A DNA stretch of 64,000 nucleotides from DATMER01 sp963741305 (GTDB lineage: Bacteria > Acidobacteriota > Thermoanaerobaculia > Multivoradales > UBA5704). The notes beneath the pieces are model-generated. The model worked only from the letters and a program-made list of their open reading frames with translations. It was not told the DNA's origin and ran no database searches. The position numbers were made by a program, and so were the translations under genes. The stretch covers positions 3,906,001 through 3,970,000 of the forward strand of contig CAVUHL010000003.1 of assembly GCA_963741305.1 (NCBI GenBank), in the 5' to 3' direction. This document shows, piece by piece, positions 17,501 to 24,871 of this stretch. The stretch's first letter is position 1. Each line of letters begins with the position of its first letter.

Positions 17501-17753
17501 GGAGGACGATCAGCGGAGCGGCCTTCAGGTCCGTGGCCAGCTCCTCGCGGAAGAAGCGCGAGGAGACCAGGGCGTGATCGATGCCACCGAGGCGCTCCAG
17601 GGTGAGGTCGCGCAGGCTGCCGCGCACCGAGTCACCGGTCAGCAGTGCACCGGTGAGGACGGTGGAGGCGACCGCCGCTCCCAACGCCACGGCCAGGTTG
17701 GCCTTTCGGAAGTGGGTCAGGCTACGGCTCAGGATGAGGAAAGCTGGGTGCAT
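14523..17753 (-). CDS. ABC transporter permease with FtsX/MacB-type domains
   Basis: 1076 aa; ATG at 17753. The N-terminal helix ('KANLAVALGAAVASTVLTGA') is followed by a large extracytoplasmic domain, a helix bundle around residues 520-740 (for example 'FAGLFLAFSFFLILSAVMLVGLLF'-like segments), a second soluble domain, and C-terminal helices near 970-1065. This is the layout of a two-module FtsX permease of the LolC/MacB superfamily. These work with a LolD/MacB-type ATPase, encoded just upstream with a 25-bp overlap. Residues about 229-284 are a Pro/Gly-rich stretch encoded by an inserted palindrome and absent from the usual family layout. The likely role is export or extraction of lipoproteins, peptides or small molecules. 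Confidence 0.85.
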   Translation of the reverse strand: MHPAFLILSRSLTHFRKANLAVALGAAVASTVLTGALLTGDSVRGSLRDLTLERLGGIDHALVSSRFFREELATDLKAAPLIVLRGTAVHGESGARAAGVAIYGIDGRFAELHGTDIPELTGTSIFPPVVLNEPLQRELGVRPGEDVLLSFERPGEIPSETLLGERESDDVLSTRRFTVARVLPERGIGSGLGSFGLAAHQSQPRTAFVPLKDLQLAAERAGEVNAMVVGPHPPAPSPGPPSTPAPGEGETDNSREGSVLGGRGRPSTGEGVLGGPGEGSGVRALLRLEDLSLRLVRGERHVSLESEEFYLDPAVSKEIGDTPSTRIFTYLATGLRMGERLLPYSMVAGVSSLDVGDGEILLNRWAADDLQARPGDPVEMSYLVMAPGGGLVERKTTLRLRGILEMSGLGADRSLTPAFPGIENTEDMSAWDPPFPVDLDVIRPKDEEYWDTYGAAPKAFVSLETARRLWSTRFGDLTAVRVPLQMEESLRRELPRKVPLEPFGLVFQPVKREGLTAAEGSTDFAGLFLAFSFFLILSAVMLVGLLFSLSVERRAGELGLLLAVGYPISKVRRRLLAEGAVLAGLGSLLGLAGAVGYAWLLMAGLRSWWLPAVGTPHLFLHAHPASLAIGWAASVLTVLLAIAWTVRRLSKLPAPALLAGSTAMPSKGGRLARRLAPGAAFVAVVLLALSWKVQSPALWMGIGSSLLVCGLALVSLWLRRPRPARHLTLTGMAARNGAASPGRSLLSVALVACACFVLVTVAANRREAGDGEAEFPLYAESAVPVVQDPAKEAGLEGVSILSLYTLPGDDVSCLNLFRPNRPRLLGMPPSFPGMDALKSDLGPGVIPAVADANSATWILKLGIGDELTMEDESGQPVRLRLVGLLERSLFQSEVLVSEAALLRHFPSLARKSFFLIDGPPESAQALEEALSRYGFDVSTTAERLASYHAVEDTYLSTFQALGGFGLLLGTLGLGVALLRSLIERRGELATLRAFGFRRSRIAGMVVAENGFLLLLGVAVGTVSGLLAVAPRLTGQLPWAPLLGTILAVLAVGLVSCAAAVRSALKAPLLPVLKEER
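16903..17066. repeat. In-frame 164-bp palindromic (MITE-like) insertion in the permease gene
   Basis: The left arm (16903-16940, starting GCCCTCACCCCCGACCCC) and right arm (17027-17066, ending GGGGGGTGAGGGC) are nearly perfect reverse complements. Further GGGAGAGG/CCTCTCCC repeats lie between them. The element stays open as coding sequence and gives 'HPPAPSPGPPSTPAPGEGE'-type residues. Arms and size fit a non-autonomous palindromic element. Confidence 0.8.
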
Positions 17754-18409
17754 CGTCCCTCCACCAGCTCGCAGCGGCGTGGGAAGCGCGCGGCGAGGTC
17801 GAGGCTGTGGGTCACGGCGATCAGGACGGTCCTCTCCGCCTCGTGCAGCTCGAAGAGGAGGTCGGCCACCGACGTTGCGGCCGCGCGGTCGAGGCTGCCC
17901 GTGGGCTCGTCACAGAGCAGCAGGCGGGGACGGTTGAGGAGCGCTCTCGCCACCGCCGCCCGCTGGCGCTCGCCGCCCGACAGCTCGGCAGGCCGGTGAG
18001 TCATCCGATGACCGAGGCCGACCCGCTTCAGCAGCTCGGCGGCCCGCGATTCCATGCGCGGACCCTTAAAGGCCAGGGACGGCACCAGCACGTTCTCGAG
18101 CACCGTGTACTGCGGCAATAGATGGGAATCCTGGAAGACGAAGCCGATCATGCGGTTGCGGAACCAGGCCAGCTTGGGCTCCGGCAACGCGAAGGGATCG
18201 GTGCCGTCGATCTCGATCGTGCCCGACGAGGGACGGTCGAGCGAGCCAATCAGGTGCAGCAGCGTGCTCTTGCCCGATCCGGACGGCCCGGTGATCGCCA
18301 GGGCCTCTCCTTCCCCGAGCTCGAACGAGATCCCGCGAAGGACCTCCACCGGCTCCGAGGTCTCCGACGTAGAGCCGAAGCGCTTGTGGACGTCGCGGAC
18401 GGTCAGCAC
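17729..18409 (-). CDS. ABC transporter ATP-binding protein (LolD/MacB type)
   Basis: 226 aa from GTG 18409; the frame stays open upstream only because it runs through a repeat element. All nucleotide-binding motifs are present: Walker A 'GPSGSGKSTLLHLIGSLDRP' (about residues 40-59), Q-loop 'FVFQDSHLLPQYTVLENV', signature 'LSGGERQRAAVARALL', Walker B 'LLLCDEPTGSLD' and the switch His in 'AVTHSLDLA'. The close match to LolD/FtsE-type sequences and the 25-bp overlap with the FtsX-type permease show that the two form one exporter. Confidence 0.92.
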   Translation of the reverse strand: MLTVRDVHKRFGSTSETSEPVEVLRGISFELGEGEALAITGPSGSGKSTLLHLIGSLDRPSSGTIEIDGTDPFALPEPKLAWFRNRMIGFVFQDSHLLPQYTVLENVLVPSLAFKGPRMESRAAELLKRVGLGHRMTHRPAELSGGERQRAAVARALLNRPRLLLCDEPTGSLDRAAATSVADLLFELHEAERTVLIAVTHSLDLAARFPRRCELVEGRCTQLSSS

Positions 18410-18423
18410 GGGTAGCTCGTCAT

Positions 18424-18515
18424 GTAGGGGCGGCCCTTGTGGCCGCCCTCCGGAAGGGCACCCACAAGAGGTGCCCCTACAAAGGATCCATCTTTTCCGA
18501 TGTGACGGCGCACTA
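18424..18515. repeat. Interspersed TAG-stop-associated element, copy 1
   Basis: This runs from GTAGGGGCGGCCCTTGTGG, through the hairpin pair CGGAAGGGCACCCACAAG and GGTGCCCCTAC, to 'ATCTTTTCCGATGTGAC', and ends at the TAG stop codon (minus strand) of the glycosyltransferase. It fills most of the 103-bp gap before the ABC ATPase gene. Two other copies are at 52638 and 56908. Confidence 0.85.
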
Positions 18516-19808
18516 CGCGGTCGCCCTCCGGGCCGGCGCGGCGAGCAACCGCTCGTAGACCCGCAGGGTTTCCTCGGCCTCGGCGCGGTCGTGGAAACGG
18601 GCATGGACCGCCTCGCGGCCCCGCCGACCCAGCTCCCGCCGCAGCGCGGGATCGCGCATCAGGGTCTCAATGCCTCGCGCCAGCTCCTCAGGTGAGTCGG
18701 GCTCGACGAGCAGGCCACCGCCAGTGGCTTCGATCAATTCGGGAAAGGCGCCGTGGCGGGGCTGGACGACCGGCACACCATTGGCGAGCGCCTCCAGCAC
18801 GAAGAGCCCCTTGGGCTCCAGATAGACGGTCGGCACCGAAAGCACGTCGAGCGTTTGGAGAAAGTGGATCTTGCCCTCCCGGCTCACCTCTCCGACGCGC
18901 TCGTAAAAGCCCGACAGGCCCCAGCCTGCGATCCGGGACTCCAGCTCCTCCAGGTAGGGCCGGTCCCTCTCGGCGAGGTAACCCGCGACCCGGAGGCGCA
19001 CCCGGCCAGCCAGGAGGCGGAATGCCTCGACCAGCACGTGGAGCCCCTTCTCGGGACAGATGCGGGCGAGATAACCGACGGTCAGGGGATCGCTTTCCGC
19101 GTGGGGCTCGCCGTCGTGACCTTGGAGAGTCAAGCCGAGCGGGACCACGAACATCCGGTTCCGGTCACATTTCAGGTAGTCGGCCATGAAGTCCGCGTAC
19201 CAGGCGCTGTTGACCTGGAAGGCGTCGACATCCCGGGCGCGCTCGCTCAGCAGCTCCCGCACCCGGCTCCTCCACGGCTCGCGGAGCTGGTTGATGAACA
19301 GATCCTCGCCCTGCACGCTGCAAACCACGGGCACGCCCAGCTCCCGCTTCAGGTTCCGCGCGAAGCCGGCGAACATGGAGTTGGTGAGGTGGATGACGTC
19401 GGGCCGGAAGTCATCGCGCAACCAGTCCACCAGCTTTGCCAGCTCCTTGGCCTGGAATCCCTCCTCCCCCTGAAGGATCGAATGCGTGAGGTCCCCCAGC
19501 TCCGTGGGATCGGTCGAAGCGCCGAGCCGAGCGGCGCGCTGAATCAATCCCGGCCGGTCGAGCAGCCGGTCCAGGGCCTCCGGCGTGTGCCGGAAGGCCG
19601 CGGCCTTCTGTTGCAGGTAGACGTTCAGTGCGCCGAAGAAGACGCGGTCGAGGCTCACACCCGGCGACTCGGTGCGCAGCGGCGTGTAGGTGGGGACCAG
19701 GGCCACCTCGTGGCCCATCTTCTGGAGAGCCGCCGCCAGCGTGTTGTCGTGCAGGCAGCTCCCGCAGTACATGTCGGCCGCGCCAGCGGCAATGTAAGCA
19801 ATTCTCAT
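18513..19808 (-). CDS. Glycosyltransferase family 4-like protein
   Basis: 431 aa; ATG at 19808 overlaps the symporter stop (ATGA). The N-terminal Rossmann lobe is 'MRIAYIAAGAADMYCGSCLH', with acceptor-side residues. The C-terminal lobe has 'VGYLARICPEKGLHVLVEAF', the donor-site 'YLEPKGLFVLEALANGVPVV' with the conserved Glu, and 'HGAFPELIEATGGGLLVEPD'. This is a typical GT-B glycosyltransferase group 1 pattern. The substrate cannot be read from sequence. As the last gene of the tightly overlapping series before the repeat element, it might glycosylate the product of that cluster; that is inference. Confidence 0.88.
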   Translation of the reverse strand: MRIAYIAAGAADMYCGSCLHDNTLAAALQKMGHEVALVPTYTPLRTESPGVSLDRVFFGALNVYLQQKAAAFRHTPEALDRLLDRPGLIQRAARLGASTDPTELGDLTHSILQGEEGFQAKELAKLVDWLRDDFRPDVIHLTNSMFAGFARNLKRELGVPVVCSVQGEDLFINQLREPWRSRVRELLSERARDVDAFQVNSAWYADFMADYLKCDRNRMFVVPLGLTLQGHDGEPHAESDPLTVGYLARICPEKGLHVLVEAFRLLAGRVRLRVAGYLAERDRPYLEELESRIAGWGLSGFYERVGEVSREGKIHFLQTLDVLSVPTVYLEPKGLFVLEALANGVPVVQPRHGAFPELIEATGGGLLVEPDSPEELARGIETLMRDPALRRELGRRGREAVHARFHDRAEAEETLRVYERLLAAPARRATA

Positions 19809-21262
19809 GGGAAGAACGTCTCCAGGGTCGCCTCCTCCGGCGGCCGGGTCAGGAGAGAGCCTACGATCATGGCCGCGGTGGAAACCAGGAGCATGAGAGC
19901 CACCGGCATCATGCCCGAGTCCGCGATCGTGTAGTCCGCGGACTTCCAGCCAATGGTAATGAAATACAGCCAAAGCACGATCACCGAGGTCGTGGAGGCG
20001 AAGGCCCCCCACTTCGTGCTGCGCTTCCAGAAGACCGCCGCCACCACGATTGGAAAGAGCGCGGCGAAGCCGGTGAAGCACCAGACGCCGAGCTTGAAGA
20101 TGCTGCGGTCCATCACCCGCGACAGCAGGTAGGTGGCGATCAGGATGGCCACCATGAACAGCCGTCCCACCAGGATCTGCTTGCTCTCGCTCATCCGGTC
20201 GTGGAAGCCATAGTGGCGCACGATGTCCTGAGTGAACATGGTGCCCAGCGAATGCACCTGCGAGTCGAACGAATTCATGATCGCGGCGAAGACGCCGGCA
20301 GCGAGCAGCCCCGCCAGCACTCCCGGCGCGTGCTGATCGATCATCTTTACCAGGACCGAGTTCGCGGCCCCGACCCCAAGATTCGGGAAATTGAGGTGGG
20401 CGAGCACCCCCAGCAACACGCTCGGCACCCAGACGACCGCGATGCAGACCGGATAGAAAGCGATCGTCGGCTTGAAGGAAGAGGCGCTCTTCGCGGTCAG
20501 CCAGTGGATGAACATGTGGGGGAACATGCCCACGGAAAGCGGGATGCAGGTGTAGGTGAGGAGCTTCAGCGGCTTGATGTGCTCGCCGCGCACCAGCATG
20601 TCCGGCTGCGCCTCGGCGAGCCGCGTCATGGCGGCCGTGAGCCCGCCGAGTTTGTCGATGATCACCCAGAAGGCGATGAAGCCGAGCGCCAGAAGCACCA
20701 CGGTCTGGAACACGTTTACCCAGATCGTGCCGCGCATGCCGCCATAGGTCACATAGGCGAGCACCACCGCGCAGATCACCAATCCGCCCACCCAGTCGGG
20801 CACCTGCCCGTCCGTCACCTGGGTGAGGGTCGAGCCGCCTCCCATGACACCGATCAGAAGGTAGGGGATGAGCAGCAAGACCTGCACGACGAAGATCAGC
20901 AGCCCGAGCCCGTTCGAGTCCCACCTCTCCCGGAAGAACTGCACCGGGGTGAGATAGCCGCGCCGCTTGCCGAGCGCCCAGATCCGGGTGCCGATGAAGA
21001 AGAAGACCACTGGAATGACCAACCCCGACGAGGAAGCCATCAGCGAGAAGACGCCGATGCCCTCCATGTAGGACTCGCCCGCGGAACCCAGCACGGCGAA
21101 GGCGGTCATGTTGGCGCCGAAGAGCGACACCAGGAGGATGAAGGGCCCGAGCGTGCGGGCCGCGACGAAGAAGTCCTCGCTGGTGCCGCGGAAGAAGCGG
21201 TGGCTGAAGAGACCGATGACCAGCACGATCGCCAGGTAGACGGCGATGATAGTCAGTGTCAC
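19805..21262 (-). CDS. Sodium:solute symporter (SSS family)
   Basis: 485 aa with a GTG start at 21262 that overlaps the DUF3311 stop (GTGA). About 13 membrane helices are seen, starting 'LTIIAVYLAIVLVIGLFSHR', with family landmarks 'DFFVAARTLGPFILLVSLFG', 'SGLVIPVVFFFIG' and 'AGLLAAGVFAAIMNSFDSQV' (the helix with the sodium-site Ser). SSS proteins use the sodium gradient to import small organic solutes. Pairing with a DUF3311 protein is common in this branch. The substrate is unknown, but the location suggests uptake of a compound handled by the neighbouring redox enzymes. Confidence 0.92.
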   Translation of the reverse strand: MTLTIIAVYLAIVLVIGLFSHRFFRGTSEDFFVAARTLGPFILLVSLFGANMTAFAVLGSAGESYMEGIGVFSLMASSSGLVIPVVFFFIGTRIWALGKRRGYLTPVQFFRERWDSNGLGLLIFVVQVLLLIPYLLIGVMGGGSTLTQVTDGQVPDWVGGLVICAVVLAYVTYGGMRGTIWVNVFQTVVLLALGFIAFWVIIDKLGGLTAAMTRLAEAQPDMLVRGEHIKPLKLLTYTCIPLSVGMFPHMFIHWLTAKSASSFKPTIAFYPVCIAVVWVPSVLLGVLAHLNFPNLGVGAANSVLVKMIDQHAPGVLAGLLAAGVFAAIMNSFDSQVHSLGTMFTQDIVRHYGFHDRMSESKQILVGRLFMVAILIATYLLSRVMDRSIFKLGVWCFTGFAALFPIVVAAVFWKRSTKWGAFASTTSVIVLWLYFITIGWKSADYTIADSGMMPVALMLLVSTAAMIVGSLLTRPPEEATLETFFP

Positions 21263-21477
21263 TTGCCGGTCTCCGTATCCAGATGATCAGGCCAGGCATG
21301 GATCACCAGGAGCGCCAGCACCACCGATGTCACGACGCAGAAGCCGATGTGGTAGGCGAGCCCCACCGGCAGCCCGAAGACGAGCCGCGGGTCGTTCCAC
21401 AGCCAGAGGTCGTTGTGCAGCAGGTACAGCACAACGAGAGCTGCGTAGAGCAGCAGGCTGCGGACGGGTGTCTTCAT
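21259..21477 (-). CDS. DUF3311-like small membrane protein (symporter partner)
   Basis: 72 aa; ATG at 21477 shares a base with the stop of the upstream gene (TGATG). Two hydrophobic helices: 'SLLLYAALVVLYLLHNDLWL' and 'LAYHIGFCVVTSVVLALLVI', with the polar loop 'NDPRLVFGLPVG' between. Size, topology and location directly before an SSS symporter match DUF3311 proteins, which commonly precede such transporters. It probably assists the symporter. Confidence 0.8.
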   Translation of the reverse strand: MKTPVRSLLLYAALVVLYLLHNDLWLWNDPRLVFGLPVGLAYHIGFCVVTSVVLALLVIHAWPDHLDTETGK

Positions 21478-22781
21478 CAGGAGCCTCCGGCCGCAGCTGG
21501 CTCCTCCAGCCGGGCCTCCTCGGGCAGGTGTGCCATCTGGCCCATGTCCGCGAAGAGGCTGTCGGACGGCCGGAAGACGTTGCCGACCAGCAAGTGGATG
21601 AGCTCGATCCGCTGGTCCGGGAAGCGGCGGAGGAACCTGGAGAAGCTGAAATCCTTCTCGTAGAAGGCATAGACCAGCTTGCGCATCGCTTCCATCCCCG
21701 CCAGGAACCGCGGGCCGTGGGCGCCGAGCCGCTCGCCCGAGAGGTCGTCCGCCGTGAGCGCGGCATGGATCGAGTCGGCGGCCTGCTCGCCCGAGGTCAG
21801 GGCCAGCAGCACGCCCGAGGAGTAGATCGGATCGAGGAAGCCGAACGCGTCTCCCGCCAGCACCCAGCCGTCGCCGGCGATGCGCGAGGAGCGATAGGAG
21901 AAGTCGTTGAGGACTTGGGCCGGGAAGGCCTGGCGGGAGCCGGCGAGGCGCCGCTGCGCTTCCGGACAGAGCGCCACCTCCTCGTCGAACACCGCCTGCG
22001 GATCGCCCCCCTTCCCGGACAACCGGCTGGTGATCAGCTTTTCCACCGAGCCGACCACACCGACGCTCACCTTGTCGCCCGGCAGCGGGATGTACCAGAA
22101 CCAGGCGTTTTCCTGGTTGTCGCCGCCGGTGTAGAGGACGAGGGTCGCGCCCTCGTCGATGCCGGGGTCGCGCAGCGCTCCTTCGAAGTGCGAGAAGATC
22201 GCGGTCTTGCGCAGCTTCGGGTCCTGCCGCATCAGGCCGAGCTTGCGGCCAAGGAACGCGCTGCGGCCGGTTGCGTCGACCACGACCTTGCACGGGACCT
22301 CGCGGACACCCTCCTCCCTCCCGAAGTCGGCTCGGACGCCGACCGCGCGCTCGCCGTCGAACAGGACTTCTTTGACCGCGACCCCCCGGCGCACCTCGGC
22401 CCCGTGCTCGCGGGCGTTGTCGAGCATCATGGCGTCGAACTCGCTGCGCAGCACCTGCCAGGTGACCGAGCTCTCGTGTGGATCGGTCTCCTGGAAGTAG
22501 AACGGAGCGGAGGCTTTCCCGGACCGGCCCCAGAACTGGACGCTGTACTTGCGCGGGAAGTGGCTCGCATGGAGCTTCGGGAGCATCCCGAGCCGCTCGA
22601 AGGTATGCCAGGTCGCCGGCATCAGCGACTCGCCGATCTTGAACCGGGCCTCCGGGGAGCGCTCCAGGAGGAGCACCCGGTGTCCATACTGGGCGACCAG
22701 GGTCGCCGCGGTGGCTCCGGCGGGGCCGCCACCGATCACAATGACGTCATACTCGGTCAAGAGTCCTTCCTTTCCTGCCAC
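21477..22781 (-). CDS. Flavin-dependent halogenase-like FAD oxidoreductase
   Basis: 434 aa. The FAD dinucleotide motif 'VIVIGGGPAGATAATLVAQY' is near the start, then 'GESLMPATWHTFERLGM', a Lys in 'FPRKYSVQFWG' that fits the active-site Lys of CmlS-type halogenases, 'AWFWYIPLPGDKVSVGVV' (the WxWxIP region) and 'LAGDAFGFLDPIYSSGVLLA', matching the FxDPxxSxG motif. These are hallmarks of the tryptophan/phenolic halogenase family, which also contains non-halogenating monooxygenases and reductases. It shares the cluster with a TonB receptor, symporter and acid-reduction enzymes, so halogenation or oxidation of an aromatic is plausible. The start overlaps the TonB stop by about 25 bp; a TTG nearby is an alternative. 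Confidence 0.8.
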   Translation of the reverse strand: MAGKEGLLTEYDVIVIGGGPAGATAATLVAQYGHRVLLLERSPEARFKIGESLMPATWHTFERLGMLPKLHASHFPRKYSVQFWGRSGKASAPFYFQETDPHESSVTWQVLRSEFDAMMLDNAREHGAEVRRGVAVKEVLFDGERAVGVRADFGREEGVREVPCKVVVDATGRSAFLGRKLGLMRQDPKLRKTAIFSHFEGALRDPGIDEGATLVLYTGGDNQENAWFWYIPLPGDKVSVGVVGSVEKLITSRLSGKGGDPQAVFDEEVALCPEAQRRLAGSRQAFPAQVLNDFSYRSSRIAGDGWVLAGDAFGFLDPIYSSGVLLALTSGEQAADSIHAALTADDLSGERLGAHGPRFLAGMEAMRKLVYAFYEKDFSFSRFLRRFPDQRIELIHLLVGNVFRPSDSLFADMGQMAHLPEEARLEEPAAAGGS

Positions 22782-24871
22782 GGCAAACCGATCCGGTACG
22801 CAAGGTTGCCCTGCACGGTGAGGCCCGGGACCGGGATGACCGAGGTCGATCCGAAGCCGCGGGTGAACGTCTCCTCTTCCGTCAGGTTTTCCAGATGAAG
22901 CCTGAGGCTCCAGTCGCCCAGGTCATAGAACAGGGCGGCGTTGAGCGTGAATGTGTCTTCCAGCTCGAACGCGTTGTCCTCGGCGATGAACTGCTCAGAG
23001 AGATAGCGGCCACCGATCCCCGCTCCGAAGCCATTGGCGAAGCGCCGGCTCACCCAGAGGTTTGCGAGGTGCTCGGGAGCGAACGCCGGACGGTTGCCCG
23101 AGCGGTCGATCGTCGCGAAGGCCGGTGGATTGATGCCGATGAGGACCAGCTCGGCGAACTCGGTCAGCTCCGCATCGGTGTAGGCGTAAGAGAAGAACGT
23201 GCGCAGGCGCGGCAGCGGCTCGGCCGCCAGCTCCAGCTCCGCGCCCCGCGAGCGCTGGCTTCCAATCTGGCGGGTGATGCCGGTGCGGTCGGGGATTGCC
23301 ACGTTCTCGCGCTGCAGGTCGTAGACGGCGAACGTCGCCTGCGCCTTGCCCTTCCAGAGCTCCGTTTTGATTCCCGCTTCGATCTGCTCGCTCTCCTCGG
23401 GCTGGCGCTCCCCCACCACCCGGCTCGACGGCGGCGCGAAGGCCCGGCCGGCATTGGCATAGAACGACAGCTGCGCCACCGGCGTCCAGACCATGCCGAG
23501 CGTCGGCGAGGCCTTCGAGAACTCCCGCGAGGTCGCGGTGGCGTCGTCCTCGTAATCGATCGAATCGAAGCGCGCGCCCACCAGCACCTGGAGCTTGTCC
23601 GAAAGGGCGATCTGGTCGGCCACGTAGGGCGAGATGACAAGGCTCGACGCGTCCGCCGCCTGCGACTGTCCGGGGATCAGGAAAACGGGGCCCTGGGCGG
23701 TCTCGACCGGCGACAGGAGATCGATGTCGGGCAGGAAGCCGACGTCCAGAGTGTATTGGTCGGTGAGGCGGGCGACCTCGATGCCAGCGAGGAGCTGGTG
23801 GGACACTCCTCCGGCCTCCGCCCGCAGCACGGCCTCGAGCTGGTTGCCCAGGAACTCCTGCGTGTCGTCCAGCAGGAGCAGGGTGCGGGAGACCGCGAGC
23901 CTGCCGACCGCATTGGGAAAGACGCCGTTGAAGATGGTGGCGTCGGAGTCCCAATCCAGGCGGCGGTAGTAGGCCTTGTTGCGCAGGGTCAGCCGGTCGG
24001 ACAGCTCGGACTCGTAGTCGGCTTGGATGCGCCGGGTCTCCTGGTCGGAGAGGTCGTAGGGGGATTGATAGGAGCGCGTGCGCGGCACGTCGGCGACTTG
24101 CGGCGCGCTCCCGGGCTGAAAGAAGTCCGTGACCAGCGGCAGCCCCGAGTCGGGCGAGAAGCTGGTGTCCACGAGCTCCAGGTTGAGGTGCAGCGAACTC
24201 TTGTCGTCCGGACGCCAAGTGAAGCCCGGGTTGACCGCGCGCACCTCGCTCGGGCGGTCGCGGTAGCCGTCCGCCTCATTCCAGAGGCCGTTCAAGCGGA
24301 AAGCGAACGTCTCGCCGCCCTGGTTCCAATCGAGGTTGCCGCCATGGGCGCCGAAGCTCCCGGCCGAGAGGCCGAGGCCCAGGAAGCCGCCTGCCTCGGG
24401 CTGCCGGCGGACCATGTTGATTGTGGCGGCGATCGGGTTGCCGCCATAGAGGAAGCCGCCCGGCCCCTTGAGGACCTCCACCCGCTCGACGTTGTAAAGC
24501 TGGTAGAAGCTGATCTCCGGCTCAGCCGCGCCGTCCACCAGCACGAGGCCGTTGGCGATCGAATCAAAGCCGCGCACCACGAAGAAGTCGGCCACGCCGC
24601 TCTGCGTCTGGACGTTGACGCCGCTGATGTTCTGAAGCGCCTCGCCCAGCACGGTGCTGCCCTGCTCCTCGATCAGCCATTCGGTCACGACGCCGACGCT
24701 CGCCGGAGTCTGCATCAGCGGCAGTGGCAGCTTGGTCGCGATCGTGCTCGAATCCGGCACGTTGGGGAGGCTGCCCTCGACGAAGAGCACGTCTTCATAG
24801 GTTTCCGTAGGCGGCTCCTGTGCGTGAAGCGGGGAGGTAATCAGAAGGAGAGCGATGGCAAGGTTTTTCAC
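22757..24871 (-). CDS. TonB-dependent (siderophore-type) outer-membrane receptor
   Basis: 704 aa from GTG 24871, which overlaps the upstream stop (GTGA); the longer open frame lies inside that gene. A signal peptide ('VKNLAIALLLITSPLHAQ') is followed by a plug domain with 'TPASVGVVTEWLIEEQG', 'EALQNISGVNVQTQSG', 'FFVVRGFDSIANGLVLVDG' and 'VEVLKGPGGFLYGG'. A beta-barrel ends in alternating strands 'GLTVQGNLAYRIGLPW', close to the C-terminus as required. Plug wording resembles siderophore receptors, but the operon has no iron genes, so the ligand may be the cluster's own substrate. It would import it across the outer membrane using TonB energy. Confidence 0.92.
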   Translation of the reverse strand: MKNLAIALLLITSPLHAQEPPTETYEDVLFVEGSLPNVPDSSTIATKLPLPLMQTPASVGVVTEWLIEEQGSTVLGEALQNISGVNVQTQSGVADFFVVRGFDSIANGLVLVDGAAEPEISFYQLYNVERVEVLKGPGGFLYGGNPIAATINMVRRQPEAGGFLGLGLSAGSFGAHGGNLDWNQGGETFAFRLNGLWNEADGYRDRPSEVRAVNPGFTWRPDDKSSLHLNLELVDTSFSPDSGLPLVTDFFQPGSAPQVADVPRTRSYQSPYDLSDQETRRIQADYESELSDRLTLRNKAYYRRLDWDSDATIFNGVFPNAVGRLAVSRTLLLLDDTQEFLGNQLEAVLRAEAGGVSHQLLAGIEVARLTDQYTLDVGFLPDIDLLSPVETAQGPVFLIPGQSQAADASSLVISPYVADQIALSDKLQVLVGARFDSIDYEDDATATSREFSKASPTLGMVWTPVAQLSFYANAGRAFAPPSSRVVGERQPEESEQIEAGIKTELWKGKAQATFAVYDLQRENVAIPDRTGITRQIGSQRSRGAELELAAEPLPRLRTFFSYAYTDAELTEFAELVLIGINPPAFATIDRSGNRPAFAPEHLANLWVSRRFANGFGAGIGGRYLSEQFIAEDNAFELEDTFTLNAALFYDLGDWSLRLHLENLTEEETFTRGFGSTSVIPVPGLTVQGNLAYRIGLPWQERKDS

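Noticed and set aside
18410..18604. N-terminal extension of the ABC ATPase
   Set aside because: It reads through the interspersed repeat; the ABC domain starts at GTG 18409.
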